Source: Methylobacterium radiodurans (GTDB taxonomy: Bacteria > Pseudomonadota > Alphaproteobacteria > Rhizobiales > Beijerinckiaceae). Taken from it: DNA of 64,000 nucleotides. The stretch spans positions 5,099,001 to 5,163,000 of the forward strand of contig NZ_CP029551.1 of NCBI RefSeq assembly GCF_003173735.1, written 5' to 3'. Numbering within the stretch: position 1 is the first letter of the stretch; each line of letters begins with the position of its first letter. Below, one piece after another: positions 48,295-59,691 of the stretch. The position numbers were made by a program, and so were the translations under genes. Under the pieces are notes generated by a model, which was given only the letters and a program-made list of their open reading frames with translations, did not search any database and was not told the DNA's origin.

Positions 48295-49485
48295 ATGGTG
48301 CGTAAAGCAGCGCTCGCCGCGCTGACGGCCGGCCTCGTGGCTGGATCCTCCGGCTTCCTGGCCGGCTGCTCGGTCCTGCCCGCGGCGGGACCGACCGCGC
48401 GCGCGGTCGTGGCCGGCGCGGAGGTCGAGACGTCGGACGGACTGTTTGCGCGCTACGAGATCATCGACATCACGCCCGCCGTGGTCGAGGCGCTGCGCAC
48501 CCGCCCGCTCGACAGCCTGCTCGCCTCCTTCGGCGACCACCGCCCCTCGGTCGAGCCGGTCATCGGCGTGGGCGACAGCGTCGCCGTCTCGATCTGGGAG
48601 GCCGGCTCCGGCGGCCTGTTCTCCGGCCCGCTCGTCGCCGACCGCTTCTCCGCCGGATCCAAGTCCGCGCTGATCCCCGAGCAGACCGTCACCCGCGACG
48701 GCGCCATCTCGGTGCCCTATGCCGGCCGCATCCAGGTGCTCGGCCGCCGGCCCCAGGACGTGCAGGCGCTCATCGAGAACGAACTCGCCGGCAAGGCCAT
48801 CCAGCCCCAGGTGCTGGTCACCGTCGCCAAGCCGGTCTCGCAGGCCGTCACCGTCACCGGCGAGGGCGCGGCGGGCGCCCGCATCCCGCTCTCCACCCGC
48901 GGCGACCGCCTGCTCGACATCATCGCCACCGCCGGCGGCGTGCGCTCGGCCGTCAACGAGACCTTCGTGCGCCTCTCGCGCGGGCAGACCACCGCCACCG
49001 TGCCGCTGACCACGATCGTCTCGAACCCGCGCGAGAACATCTACCTGCGCCCGGGCGACACGCTCACCCTCGTGCGCGATCCGCAGACCTTCCTGGCAGT
49101 GGGCGCGCTCGGCAGCGCCACCGAGGTCCCGTTCGGCGCCGACGGCATCACCCTGGCGCAGGCGCTGGCCAAGTCGCGCGGCCTGTCCGACTTCCAGGCG
49201 GACCCGGAAGGCACCTTCGTGTTCCGCTTCGAGCCGGCCGCCGTGGTGCGCAAGCTCAATCCAGGCTCGCGGCTGCTCGCCACGCCGCTGGTGCCGGTGG
49301 TCTACCGGATCAACATGCGCGACCCCAACAGCCTGTTCACCACCCAGGCCTTCCGCATGCGCAACCGCGACCTGATCTACGTCTCCAACGCACCCTTCAC
49401 CGAGCTGCAGAAGGTGCTGGGCGTCTTCTCAACCGTCACCGGGCCAGTCTCCTCCGCCGCCGCCATCTACGCGTACTCGAGATAG
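48295..49485 (+). CDS. Polysaccharide export outer-membrane lipoprotein (Wza/KpsD-like)
   Basis: The 396-residue protein has a lipoprotein signal (LAGLVAGSSG type, lipobox LAGC, acylated Cys ~25). The Poly_export/SLBB architecture follows: VIGVGDSVAVSIWEAG, TVTRDGAISVPYAGRIQVLGRRPQDVQ (read in parts), LLDIIATAGGVRS and YLRPGDTLTL. It forms the outer-membrane exit for surface polysaccharide. ATG 48295 follows GGGAG and yields a proper signal; the longer frame to 48193 does not. It is 180 bases after the LTA-synthase-like gene, possibly in the same operon. Confidence 0.92.
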   Translation: MVRKAALAALTAGLVAGSSGFLAGCSVLPAAGPTARAVVAGAEVETSDGLFARYEIIDITPAVVEALRTRPLDSLLASFGDHRPSVEPVIGVGDSVAVSIWEAGSGGLFSGPLVADRFSAGSKSALIPEQTVTRDGAISVPYAGRIQVLGRRPQDVQALIENELAGKAIQPQVLVTVAKPVSQAVTVTGEGAAGARIPLSTRGDRLLDIIATAGGVRSAVNETFVRLSRGQTTATVPLTTIVSNPRENIYLRPGDTLTLVRDPQTFLAVGALGSATEVPFGADGITLAQALAKSRGLSDFQADPEGTFVFRFEPAAVVRKLNPGSRLLATPLVPVVYRINMRDPNSLFTTQAFRMRNRDLIYVSNAPFTELQKVLGVFSTVTGPVSSAAAIYAYSR

Positions 49486-49495
49486 GCGCCGCGTT

Positions 49496-49522
49496 GCTCC
49501 GGCCGTGCTCGACGGCCGGAGC
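49496..49522. terminator. Hairpin between the export lipoprotein and HAD genes
   Basis: A perfect 11-bp stem GCTCCGGCCGT/ACGGCCGGAGC with a five-base loop lies between two convergent genes. No T-run is present on either strand, so it may serve as a bidirectional, weakly intrinsic terminator. Confidence 0.6.
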
Positions 49523-49526
49523 GAAC

Positions 49527-50243
49527 TCAGCCGGCGATAACAGAACGGCTGGCGATAGCGGCCCGGATTTCCGCTGGCCGCATGAACAGCAGATCCGGCC
49601 CGGCGGCACGGAGCGCCTCGGCCGTGGTGTAGCCCCAGCCGACAGCCCCGAAGGCGCAGCCGACCGCGCGGGCAGCCTCCAGGTCGCGCAGCTCGTCGCC
49701 GATGCAGAGGGTTTCCGCGGCCGCCACGCCCGCGCGCCGCAGGAGCTTGCGCAGCCGCCCGGCCTTGCCGAACACCGAGGCGCCGCAGGCATAGTGCGCG
49801 ACGCGGCCCGCACTCTCGGGGCCCAGCACGCGCTCGACGTTAGCCCGGCTGTTCGAGCTGAGCACGGCCAGCGCCCGCCCGTCCGCCGCGAGAGCGGCCA
49901 GCATCTCCGGAACGCCCGGGAACGGGCGGATCGCCGCGATGTCCCGGGCCATCAGGGCGTGCATGTGTCGGCTGATCAGCGGCAGCTTCCAGAGCGGCAC
50001 ATCGAGGTGCCGCACGATTGCCGCCGCGCTCATGCCGCGCAGCGTGTCGGCCTCCTCGGGCAGGACCCGGCGGAAGCCGTAACAGTCCGCGACACCGTCG
50101 AGGACGCCGCAGAACCAGTCGAAGCTGTCGGCGAGCGTCCCGTCGAAGTCGAGGACGACGAGGTGCCAGCGGCCCGGCGGGGCCGCGCGGGTCGGGATTG
50201 AGCTTGGCGTCACGGCGGGTGCGAGATTTCGGGCGGCGCGCAC
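49527..50243 (-). CDS. HAD-family hydrolase (phosphoglycolate phosphatase-like)
   Basis: This 238-residue HAD protein has motif I VLDFDGTLADSFDWF, motif II VLSSNSRANVERVL, the Lys in FGKAGRLRKL and motif III IGDELRDLEAARAVG. The helical cap between I and II is that of Gph-like phosphatases. The substrate could be phosphoglycolate or a sugar phosphate; the sequence does not decide. The start is GTG 50243, but the first ~25 residues are not conserved, and GTG 50213 is an alternative. Confidence 0.88.
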   Translation of the reverse strand: MRAARNLAPAVTPSSIPTRAAPPGRWHLVVLDFDGTLADSFDWFCGVLDGVADCYGFRRVLPEEADTLRGMSAAAIVRHLDVPLWKLPLISRHMHALMARDIAAIRPFPGVPEMLAALAADGRALAVLSSNSRANVERVLGPESAGRVAHYACGASVFGKAGRLRKLLRRAGVAAAETLCIGDELRDLEAARAVGCAFGAVGWGYTTAEALRAAGPDLLFMRPAEIRAAIASRSVIAG

Positions 50244-50297
50244 CTTGAAGCACGCGCCACCCCGCCGGCCAAGCTCAAGCTGACGTCTCGGGGTGCC

Positions 50298-51386
50298 TCA
50301 GGCCGCCTTCTGGGTAAGCGTCGGATAGTCGACGTAGCCCTCCGGCCCTTGGCTGTACCAGGTCTTGGCGTCGTCCTTCTGGAGCGGCGCGTCCGCAGCG
50401 ATGCGGGCGGGCAGGTCCGGATTGGCGATGAAGGTGCGGCCGAAGGCGATCGCGTCGCAGACGCCCGAATCGAGCGCGGCCTGCCCGCTGCGGCCGTCGT
50501 AGTCGGAGTTCAGGATCAGCGGGTTGCGGAAGCGCTCTCGAATCACAGGCGCGACGGGCGGCACGTCGGCCTTGCCGAAGGTGCCGTTCGGACCCGGCTC
50601 GCGCATTTCCAGGAAGGCGATGCCGATCTGGTCGAGGGCCGCGGCCGCGGCACCGAACAGGGCGTGCGGGTCGGATTCGTTGACGCCCTGAATCTCGCCG
50701 TTCGGCGAGAGGCGCACGCCGGTGCGGTCGGCGCCCGCGACCTTGGCGACGGCCTCCGTCACCTCGCGCAGGAGACGGATCCGGTTCTCAATCGGGCCGC
50801 CATAGGCGTCGGTGCGCCGGTTCGGGCCATCGCGCAGGAACTCGTCGATCAGGTAGCCGTTCGCCGCGTGGATCTGCACGCCGTCGAAGCCGGCCGCCAG
50901 CGCGTTGCGGGTGGCGCGCTCGTAGTCGGCGAGCAGGCGCGGGATCTCGTCGATCTCCAACGCACGCGCCTCCGCGTAGGGCTTCTTGCCGGCGTAGGTG
51001 TGGGCCTGATCCGGCGCCGTGGTGGCGGAGGACGAGACCGGCTTCTCGCCGCCGAGAAAGTCCGGATGGACCAGACGGCCCATATGCCAGAGCTGGCAGA
51101 CGATGCGCCCACCCTGGTCGTGCACCGCCTTCACTACCGGCTTCCAGGCCTCCGCCTGCTCATCGGACCAGATGCCCGGTGCGAAGGGCCAGCCAAGCCC
51201 CTCCTGGCTGATGCCGGTCGCCTCCGTGAGGATCAGGCCTGCGCTTCCTCGCTGGGCATAATACTCGGCCATCAGCGGGGTCGGGACATGCGCCCGGTCG
51301 GCGCGCCCGCGGGTCAGCGGGGCCATGAAGATGCGGTTCGGCGCCTCGATGGCACCGATGCGAATCGGGTCGAGCAGTGAGGGCAT
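50298..51386 (-). CDS. Alkene reductase, old yellow enzyme family
   Basis: This 362-residue FMN-dependent reductase (NemA-like) probably reduces activated C=C bonds or nitro/nitrate esters with NADPH. Family features are FMAPLTRGRAD, YYAQRGSAGLILTEAT, the substrate-binding His and Asn in VQIHAANGYLIDEFL, FLREP-type MREPGPNG and AFGRTFIANPDL. It is full length. No regulator is adjacent; the promoter should lie in 51387-51500. It converges on nothing and precedes hppA's 3' end. Confidence 0.95.
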   Translation of the reverse strand: MPSLLDPIRIGAIEAPNRIFMAPLTRGRADRAHVPTPLMAEYYAQRGSAGLILTEATGISQEGLGWPFAPGIWSDEQAEAWKPVVKAVHDQGGRIVCQLWHMGRLVHPDFLGGEKPVSSSATTAPDQAHTYAGKKPYAEARALEIDEIPRLLADYERATRNALAAGFDGVQIHAANGYLIDEFLRDGPNRRTDAYGGPIENRIRLLREVTEAVAKVAGADRTGVRLSPNGEIQGVNESDPHALFGAAAAALDQIGIAFLEMREPGPNGTFGKADVPPVAPVIRERFRNPLILNSDYDGRSGQAALDSGVCDAIAFGRTFIANPDLPARIAADAPLQKDDAKTWYSQGPEGYVDYPTLTQKAA

Positions 51387-51520
51387 TCTAATCCCGTGCG
51401 TGAGCTGCGATCTGCAGATGATCGTTCACATGGGCGATCGATCCGGCACGGCCAGTGCGGCACCGCACACGGGTCGGGCCGGCCCAGGGGCCGGCCCGCC
51501 TGCTCCGTCGATGGTGCAGC

Positions 51521-53665
<2,145 letters not shown>

Positions 53666-54141
53666 TCTACCGTCCTTGAATTCGATGCCTGGCGTGGGCT
53701 TGTGATCGTGGAGCTTGGCCGGGTCCGGCCACGGGACGTGTGCTCTGGACGTGTTTCGGGGACGTTCGCTGCAGTACGGGCATTCCTTCCCAGAGATGCC
53801 CGCCATGCTTGCCAAACTTCGCGGCACAGAGCAAACTGACTTTTGGCAGATAACACATGACTTTGCTGCGCTGCGTCGAGCAGACGGGCGGTCTTTTGCG
53901 CTGCGAAAGCTTGGATCTATTCGCAACCGTCTGAGGAGAGCCGAGACCGGCCTCCCTGCCTCTCGGCTCAGGCACGTTGATCGCGGAGGGCGGGACGGCC
54001 CGCGCGTCGGTGACCTGCGGCGACCTGTGAGAGCGTCCCCCCTCACCCGGAATCTGCCTCCCCCGTGGAGGCGGCGGTCTCAAGTGGGTGCCGGTGTGAT
54101 CCCGAAGGGGCCGCCCGTCTCGGGCGGCCCCAGGTTCGGAC
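53666..54141. other. 476-base gap between hppA and thiL
   Basis: No gene is supported. The part near 53820-53880 is AT-richer than its surroundings and probably holds the hppA promoter on the minus strand, though no clear -35/-10 pair can be named. The left part near 54040-54080 contains a CCTCCCCC/GGAGGC element similar to other intergenic repeats. Confidence 0.5.
54107..54131 (-). terminator. Hairpin downstream of thiL
   Basis: GGGGCCGCCC and GGGCGGCCCC form a perfect 10-bp stem with a five-base loop, starting ten bases after the thiL stop on the minus strand. Only TTCGGG follows, so termination would be weakly intrinsic or Rho-assisted. Confidence 0.55.
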
Positions 54142-55137
54142 TCAGAAGTGGCTGAAGGACCCGCGCGGGAAGCGGCGCTCGGCCCCGTCCGGTCCGCGAA
54201 ACACCGGCGCGCCCTCCCCCGCGGCGACGGTGCCGATCGAGGTAACCGGCACCCCGGCCGCCGCGGCCTGCGCCCGGAAGGCGTCGAGATCGTCGGGCGC
54301 CACCGTGCAGAGAATCTCGTAATCGTCCCCGCCGGTCAGCGCCGGCTCCATGAGGGCCGGCTCCAGCCGGATCGCGGCGCAGGCCGCCGCCGAGAGCGGC
54401 ACGGCCGCGGTCTCGATCCTGCCCATCAGCCCCGGCAGCATCTTGGCGAGGTCGCCGGCCAGTCCGTCCGAGACGTCCATGGCGGCGGTGGCGAAGCGCC
54501 GGATCGCGGAGGCCAGAGCCAGACGGGGACGCGGATGCAGGTAGCGGTCGGCGAGGTGCGCCCGGTCCTCGGGCCGGAGCGCGCGGGCCCAAGCCGTCTT
54601 CGATTCGAGGCGCAGCCGGAGGCCGATGGCCGCGTCGCCGATCGTGCCGCTGACGCAGATCAGGTCACCGGCCCGGGCTGTGCCGCGCCGGACGATGCCG
54701 CCCGCCGGCACCTCGCCGAAGGCGGTGACGCTGATCAGCGTTGGCCCCGCCGCCCGCACGGTGTCCCCGCCGAGAAGCGGGCAGCCATGCAGCGCCGCGG
54801 CCTCGCCGAGACCGCGCGCGAAGGCGGCAAGCCAGTCCTCCGTCCAGTCGGGGGCGAGCGCCAGGGTCAGCAGGAAGCCGCGCGGGGCGGCGCCCTTGGC
54901 GGCAAGGTCCGAGAGGTTGACGCCGAGCGCCTTGGCGGCGACCGAGGCCGGCGGGTCGTCGGGGAAGTAGTGCACGCCAGCCACCACGGCGTCGACCGTG
55001 ACGACGAGATCGTGGCCGGGGGTGGGCGAGAGGCTCGCGGCGTCGTCCCGCAGGCCGTCCGCGCCGGGACCCGCCAGCGGCGCGAAATGGCGCGCGATCA
55101 GCCCCTCCTCGGAGAGGCGGGGGCCGTCCCCGCTCAC
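54142..55137 (-). CDS. thiL: Thiamine-monophosphate kinase
   Basis: ThiL phosphorylates thiamine monophosphate to the active cofactor thiamine diphosphate. This 331-residue protein has the PurM-like fold motifs LRDDAASLSPTPGHDLVVTVDAVV (in parts), HYFPDDPP, KALGVNLSDLAAKGA, LLGGDTV, AMDVSDGLAGDL and GGDDYEILCT. The GTG start overlaps the nusB stop. The ribH-nusB-thiL order is widespread. Confidence 0.95.
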   Translation of the reverse strand: MSGDGPRLSEEGLIARHFAPLAGPGADGLRDDAASLSPTPGHDLVVTVDAVVAGVHYFPDDPPASVAAKALGVNLSDLAAKGAAPRGFLLTLALAPDWTEDWLAAFARGLGEAAALHGCPLLGGDTVRAAGPTLISVTAFGEVPAGGIVRRGTARAGDLICVSGTIGDAAIGLRLRLESKTAWARALRPEDRAHLADRYLHPRPRLALASAIRRFATAAMDVSDGLAGDLAKMLPGLMGRIETAAVPLSAAACAAIRLEPALMEPALTGGDDYEILCTVAPDDLDAFRAQAAAAGVPVTSIGTVAAGEGAPVFRGPDGAERRFPRGSFSHF

Positions 55138-55604
55138 CCGCGCTTCTGCTGGGCCAGTTCGTCGGCCCGGGTCTGGCGGGCGATCCGGTCGAGCACCGCG
55201 TTGACGAGGCCGGGCTCGTCGCCGGTGTAGAAGCTGTGGGCCACGTCCACGTACTGCGAGATCGCGGCGCGGGCGGGCACGTCGCGGCGGAACATCAGCT
55301 CGTAGGTGCCGGCGCGCAGGATCGCGCGCAGCACCGCCTCGATCCGGCGGAGCGGCCAGCCCTGCGTCAGCGCCTGGTCGATCTGCGGATCGATGGCGCG
55401 CTGCTCCTCCACCGCGCCGCGCAGCAAGTCGCGGAAGAAGGCGGTCTCGGCCGGCGGATGGGCGACCCCGTCGATCTCGCGGCCGATCCAGTGGGCCTCG
55501 AACTCCGCCAGCGCGTCGAGCACGCCCTTGCCGGAGATGTCCATGTCGTAGAGGGCCTGCACCACGGCGAGCCGCGCGCCGGCGCGCCCTTCAATCTTCG
55601 TCAC
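55134..55604 (-). CDS. nusB: Transcription antitermination factor NusB
   Basis: NusB binds boxA RNA with S10 (NusE) and supports antitermination of rRNA operons. The 156-residue helical protein shows GARLAVVQALYDMDISG, AILRAGTYELMFRRDVPARAAISQYVDVAHSF (in parts) and FVNAVLDRIA-like LVNAVLDRIARQ. GTG start. It sits four bases after ribH and overlaps thiL by four bases, so the three are coupled. Confidence 0.94.
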   Translation of the reverse strand: MTKIEGRAGARLAVVQALYDMDISGKGVLDALAEFEAHWIGREIDGVAHPPAETAFFRDLLRGAVEEQRAIDPQIDQALTQGWPLRRIEAVLRAILRAGTYELMFRRDVPARAAISQYVDVAHSFYTGDEPGLVNAVLDRIARQTRADELAQQKRG

Positions 55605-55608
55605 GGCC

Positions 55609-56097
55609 TCACTCTCCCTCGGCGGCGCGTTTCAGGGCGAGGACGGCGAGCGCGGCCTCGGCCGCGCCGCCGCCCTTGTTCATCTCGGAGACCCGGGCGC
55701 GGGCCCAGGCCTGCGCGTCGTTCTCGACCGTCAGGATGCCGTTGCCCAGCGGCAGCCCGCGGGTGATCGACAGGTCCATCAGCCCGCGCGAGCTCTCGCC
55801 CGCCACGATATCGTAGTGCCCGGTCTCGCCGCGGATGACGCAGCCGAGGGCCACGACGGCGTCGTAGGGCCGCCCGCGCCGCTCGGCCACGTCGAGCAGG
55901 ATCGCGGCGGTCGCCGGGATCTCCAGCGCGCCCGGCACGGTGACGACCGTCGCCTCCGCCTCCGCCGCCGCGATCGCCTGGGTGGCCCCCGCCAGCAACG
56001 CGTCCGCGAGGTCGTCGTAGAAGCGCGCCTCGATCACGAGGACCCGCGCGCCCGGGATCTTGGTGGGGGCCGTAGCCGCCCGGCTGTGTGCAACCAT
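55609..56097 (-). CDS. ribH: 6,7-dimethyl-8-ribityllumazine synthase
   Basis: RibH condenses the ribityl pyrimidine with dihydroxybutanone phosphate in the last-but-one step of riboflavin synthesis. The 162-residue subunit has [42 protein letters not shown] (in parts) and the [12 protein letters not shown] motif with [13 protein letters not shown]. First gene of the ribH-nusB-thiL unit; its promoter should lie in 56098-56291. No FMN riboswitch was seen there. Confidence 0.95.
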   Translation of the reverse strand: MVAHSRAATAPTKIPGARVLVIEARFYDDLADALLAGATQAIAAAEAEATVVTVPGALEIPATAAILLDVAERRGRPYDAVVALGCVIRGETGHYDIVAGESSRGLMDLSITRGLPLGNGILTVENDAQAWARARVSEMNKGGGAAEAALAVLALKRAAEGE

Positions 56098-56291
56098 GTC
56101 GCCTGGACCCGAAGCGGTGAGATGGGGCGTGAGCGCCGCGCCGTCACCGGCGGCCCGCGCCGGTGTTCGGGGCCGCGAGCGTTAGACCGAAGCGTGCGCC
56201 GCGACAAGCGCGGCGCCCGTTCCGCCGCCTTCCTTGGTCGCGCCGCCGCGCGGTGCCATAAGGGCAACCTCACCGGGCCGACCCCACGCCG

Positions 56292-57698
56292 ATGGACGGG
56301 ACAGAGACCACGCACCTCGCCGAGCCGCACCGTCCCCCTCGGGTCACGGCGCCGCTCGCCGCCCTGCGCACCGCTTGGAAGCGGATCGCGCGGGCGATCG
56401 GCGATGCCCTGCCGAAGGGCCTCTACGCGCGCTCGCTGATCATCATCATCGCGCCCGTGGTGCTGCTGCAATCGGTGATCGCCTACACCTTCATGGAGCG
56501 CCACTGGCAGCTCGTGACGAAGCGCCTGTCCTCGGCGGTCACCTCCGACATCGCGGCACTCATCGACATCTACGAGAGCTACCCGCAGGACAAGGACGCC
56601 GAGACGCTCGCGCGGATCGCGGGCGAGCGCCTGAGCCTCGACCTCGACATCCTCAAGGGGGCCAGGATCCCGCCCGCCGGACCGCGCCCGTTCTTCTCCA
56701 TCCTCGACGAGGCCCTGTCGGACGAGATCAAGCGGCAGATCGGGCGCCCCTTCTGGATCGACACGGTGGGGCGCTCGAACCTCATCGAGATCCGCGTGGC
56801 GATCCCCGAGGGGGTGATGCGGATCACCGCGCGGCGCAGCCAGGCCTACGCCTCGAACTCGCACATCTTCCTGGTCTGGATGGGCGGCTCCTCGATGGTG
56901 CTGCTCGGCGTCGCGATCCTGTTCCTGCGCAACCAGATCAAGCCAATCCTCAGGCTCGCGGCGGTGGCGGAGGGCTTCGGCAAGGGCCGCGAGATCGAGT
57001 TCCGGCCCCGCGGCGCGCGCGAGGTCCGGCAGGCCGGCCACGCCTTCATCGAGATGAAGCGGCGCATCGAGCGGGCAATGGAGCAGCGCACCACGATGCT
57101 CAACGGGGTGAGCCACGACCTGCGCACCATCATCACGCGCTTCCGGCTCTCGCTGGCGCTGATCGAGCAGACGCCCGAGATCGACGACCTGCAGCGGGAC
57201 GTGGACGAGATGAGCCGGATGCTGGAGGGCTATCTCGCCTTCGCCCGGGGCGATTCGGCGGAAGCGGCGGCACCGACCGACATGCGGGCGATGCTTGAGG
57301 ATCTGCGCACCGACCTTGAGCGGCTCGGCGCCCACGTTGACCGGGTGGATCTCGACGGGCCGCCGACCGCGACGGTGCGGCCCGACGCCTTCCGGCGCTG
57401 CCTGTTCAACCTCGCGGCCAACGCCGCCCGCTACGGCGAGACGGTGGCGATCTCAGGCAGGCGCGAGGGGCGCAGCTTCCTGGTCTCCATCGACGACGAC
57501 GGGCCCGGTATCCCGCCGGAGAGCCGCGAGGAGGTGTTCAAGCCCTTCGTGCGGCTGGACGACGCGCGCCAGGACGCGGGCGGTTCGGGGCTCGGCCTCG
57601 CCATCGCGCGGGACATCGCCCGGGCGCATGGCGGCGACGTCTCGCTCCACGACAGCCCGCTGGGCGGCCTACGGGCGACGGTGCGGGTGCCGGCCTGA
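56292..57698 (+). CDS. EnvZ-like sensor histidine kinase
   Basis: This 468-residue kinase has membrane segments at about 45-65 and 195-213 flanking a periplasmic sensor, then HAMP (about 215-265), HisKA with H275 in SHDLRT, and an ATPase domain (NAARYGE N-box, DDGPGIP, GGSGLGLAIA). It resembles the EnvZ-type kinases of Hyphomicrobiales. Unusually the residue five after the His, normally Pro, is Ile (SHDLRTII). No response-regulator gene is adjacent in the window. The signal sensed is unknown. Confidence 0.92.
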   Translation: MDGTETTHLAEPHRPPRVTAPLAALRTAWKRIARAIGDALPKGLYARSLIIIIAPVVLLQSVIAYTFMERHWQLVTKRLSSAVTSDIAALIDIYESYPQDKDAETLARIAGERLSLDLDILKGARIPPAGPRPFFSILDEALSDEIKRQIGRPFWIDTVGRSNLIEIRVAIPEGVMRITARRSQAYASNSHIFLVWMGGSSMVLLGVAILFLRNQIKPILRLAAVAEGFGKGREIEFRPRGAREVRQAGHAFIEMKRRIERAMEQRTTMLNGVSHDLRTIITRFRLSLALIEQTPEIDDLQRDVDEMSRMLEGYLAFARGDSAEAAAPTDMRAMLEDLRTDLERLGAHVDRVDLDGPPTATVRPDAFRRCLFNLAANAARYGETVAISGRREGRSFLVSIDDDGPGIPPESREEVFKPFVRLDDARQDAGGSGLGLAIARDIARAHGGDVSLHDSPLGGLRATVRVPA

Positions 57699-57822
57699 GC
57701 GGACCAAATGCCCCGAGAGGCGCGGGTCCCGGCGCTCATGGTGGGGGACAGGAGGTTGCAGAACGGCACGCAGTGCCGATCGGGCTTCGACGACGCGCTC
57801 CTATCCAAGGAGGCGATATCCC

Positions 57823-59691
57823 TCACCCCTCCGCCCGGCGACCTGCCGGGGACCAGCCGCGGCGGCGCTGTCGGACCGACCAGGCGTAACGGGCATCCCC
57901 GTCGAGCAGGTGGGCGTGGTCGGAGAGCCGGTTGCGCTCCAGCCAAGCCAGGGCGGCCTCCAATTCCGCGAGCGTCATGGAGGCGCGGTCCTTGCCGGTC
58001 ACCCGTTTCAGGACGGCGTTGTATCGGTGGGCTAGGTTGCCGCCGCGGGGCGCGCGCCAAGCCGCCTCGTCCTCGACCGCCTGCGCCACGACTTGGGCGG
58101 CGAGGCGCTGGCGCAGGGCGCGCTCCGTCAGGGAAGGCGGCCCCTGCGGTGCGGGCGCGGCCTGCCGGACGGGCGCGTCCGGCGCCGGGGTGCGGGGGCG
58201 CAGCATGGCATAGCGGATGCCGAGGGCGTTGCTCTCCAGCGGGGTGATGCCGCGCGGCGTGTCATCACGCCAGCGCACAGGCTCCGGCGTCACGGCGGTG
58301 AGGCGCGGCGTCTCGCGCGGGCGCGGGGCGCTGCCCTGCTCGGTCTCCAGCTCCGCCCGGAACTTCGCGAAGAGCGGGTCGTCGGGGTGAAAGACCAGCG
58401 CCTGCTGGCTCTCGTAGGCGCCCGCATTCGGATCGACGCGCGTGGCGCGGGCCAGCATCTGCTCCAGCCAGGGCCGGGATCGGATATGAGTGAGGGCCGC
58501 CACCACAGCGACCTCGGGCGCGTCGAGGCCCTCGTAGGCCATCGCCACGGTCACGAGGATGGCGGGTTCGGGCAGCAGCCGAAAGGCCGCGAGCGCCGCG
58601 TGGGCGTCCTGCGCCGAGGAGGTGGCGATCCGCACGTCCCGCTCGGCCTGGTCGGCCGGCATCCAGCCCTGGATCATCGCCTGGTAGCGCCGGGCACTCT
58701 CCTGGTCGGGGGCGACCACCAGGAGCTTACCGAGGCCGAGCGCCGGCTCGGACGGCCCCAGGCCGCGCTCGGCTCGGCGCCGGGCCCGGAGTCGGCGGGT
58801 GGCGTGGAAGGCCTCGCCGAGGAGGTCGCGGGCGAAGCCCGTGCGCAGCGCCGTGAACAGTGCCGGCCGCGTGGTGACGCGCACACCTCCGCCGATCCGG
58901 TGCGGGCCGACCCGGGGGGCGGCGCCCGCCGCCTGCCCCGCTTCCAGCCAGCTCGCCTCGCCGTCGAGAGCGCCGAAATTCACCGGGAGCACCGCGCGCT
59001 CGGCGAGCGCCTGCACCCGTGAGTAGCCGATGACCGCCAGGCCCGGCGCTTCGAGGTCGACCTCCGGCCCGCTGCCCGCGCGCGCCGGGCGATAGGGAAG
59101 CCCGAGGATGCGGCGCCCGTCGGCCCGGTCCAGGGTGCCGGAGAGGAAGAGGCGCAGGGTCGCGGCCCGGAACAACGGCAGCATGGCCCGGCTCCAGGCG
59201 CCGGCCTCGGCCTCCGCGTCGGTGTGGTCTCCGTCCCCGCCGCGGGCGGCGTTCGGCACGGGCAGATGGTGGACCTCGTCCACCACGAGCAGCGTGCGGT
59301 GCGCCCGCGCCTCTGCGAGGTGGAGGGCCGGCGCGGCGGCGACCGCCTGATAGGTCGTGACGTAACCGCCGAGACCTCGCGCCGGGTCCGGCTCGTTGTC
59401 GGCGGCGCGCACGCTGAGATCGTGCCGGAGGCTCGCGCGCCAGGTCGGGTCGGCGAAGGCCTCCTCCGCCTGGAGGCGGAGCGAATCGCGCGGCACGACC
59501 CAGACGACGCGGTCGATCCGACCTGCCGCGATCAGTTCGGCTGCGGCGATCACCGGCAGCAGCGACTTGCCGCCACCGGGCGTGACGGCGGCCAGGACGT
59601 CGCTGACACCCGTCGCCTCGCCGCGGGCGATGGCCGCGACGAGCGCCTGAAGGGCGCGCTGGTGCGAACGGAGCGGACGGGACGTGCTCAC
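57823..59691 (-). CDS. DEAD/DEAH-box (SF2) helicase family protein
   Basis: This 622-residue SF2 ATPase begins with LRSHQRALQALVAAI, then the Walker A AAVTPGGGKS (K42) and Walker B LLVVDEVHHLPV. Motif III reads LFLSGTL, and the second RecA lobe carries LVVAPDQESARRY, AMAYEGLDAPEVAVV and QMLARATRVDP. The C-terminal ~200 residues contain a basic, alanine-rich segment of unknown role (NAVLKRVTGKDRASMTLAELE). GTG 59691 is used because the longer frame to 59973 starts with non-conserved sequence. Helicases of this shape often occur on mobile elements or in defence loci; no partner genes are visible here. Confidence 0.82.
   Translation of the reverse strand: MSTSRPLRSHQRALQALVAAIARGEATGVSDVLAAVTPGGGKSLLPVIAAAELIAAGRIDRVVWVVPRDSLRLQAEEAFADPTWRASLRHDLSVRAADNEPDPARGLGGYVTTYQAVAAAPALHLAEARAHRTLLVVDEVHHLPVPNAARGGDGDHTDAEAEAGAWSRAMLPLFRAATLRLFLSGTLDRADGRRILGLPYRPARAGSGPEVDLEAPGLAVIGYSRVQALAERAVLPVNFGALDGEASWLEAGQAAGAAPRVGPHRIGGGVRVTTRPALFTALRTGFARDLLGEAFHATRRLRARRRAERGLGPSEPALGLGKLLVVAPDQESARRYQAMIQGWMPADQAERDVRIATSSAQDAHAALAAFRLLPEPAILVTVAMAYEGLDAPEVAVVAALTHIRSRPWLEQMLARATRVDPNAGAYESQQALVFHPDDPLFAKFRAELETEQGSAPRPRETPRLTAVTPEPVRWRDDTPRGITPLESNALGIRYAMLRPRTPAPDAPVRQAAPAPQGPPSLTERALRQRLAAQVVAQAVEDEAAWRAPRGGNLAHRYNAVLKRVTGKDRASMTLAELEAALAWLERNRLSDHAHLLDGDARYAWSVRQRRRGWSPAGRRAEG

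Noticed and set aside
56098..56291. Possible FMN riboswitch upstream of ribH
   Set aside because: I looked for the conserved RFN-element junction sequences on the minus strand and found none.
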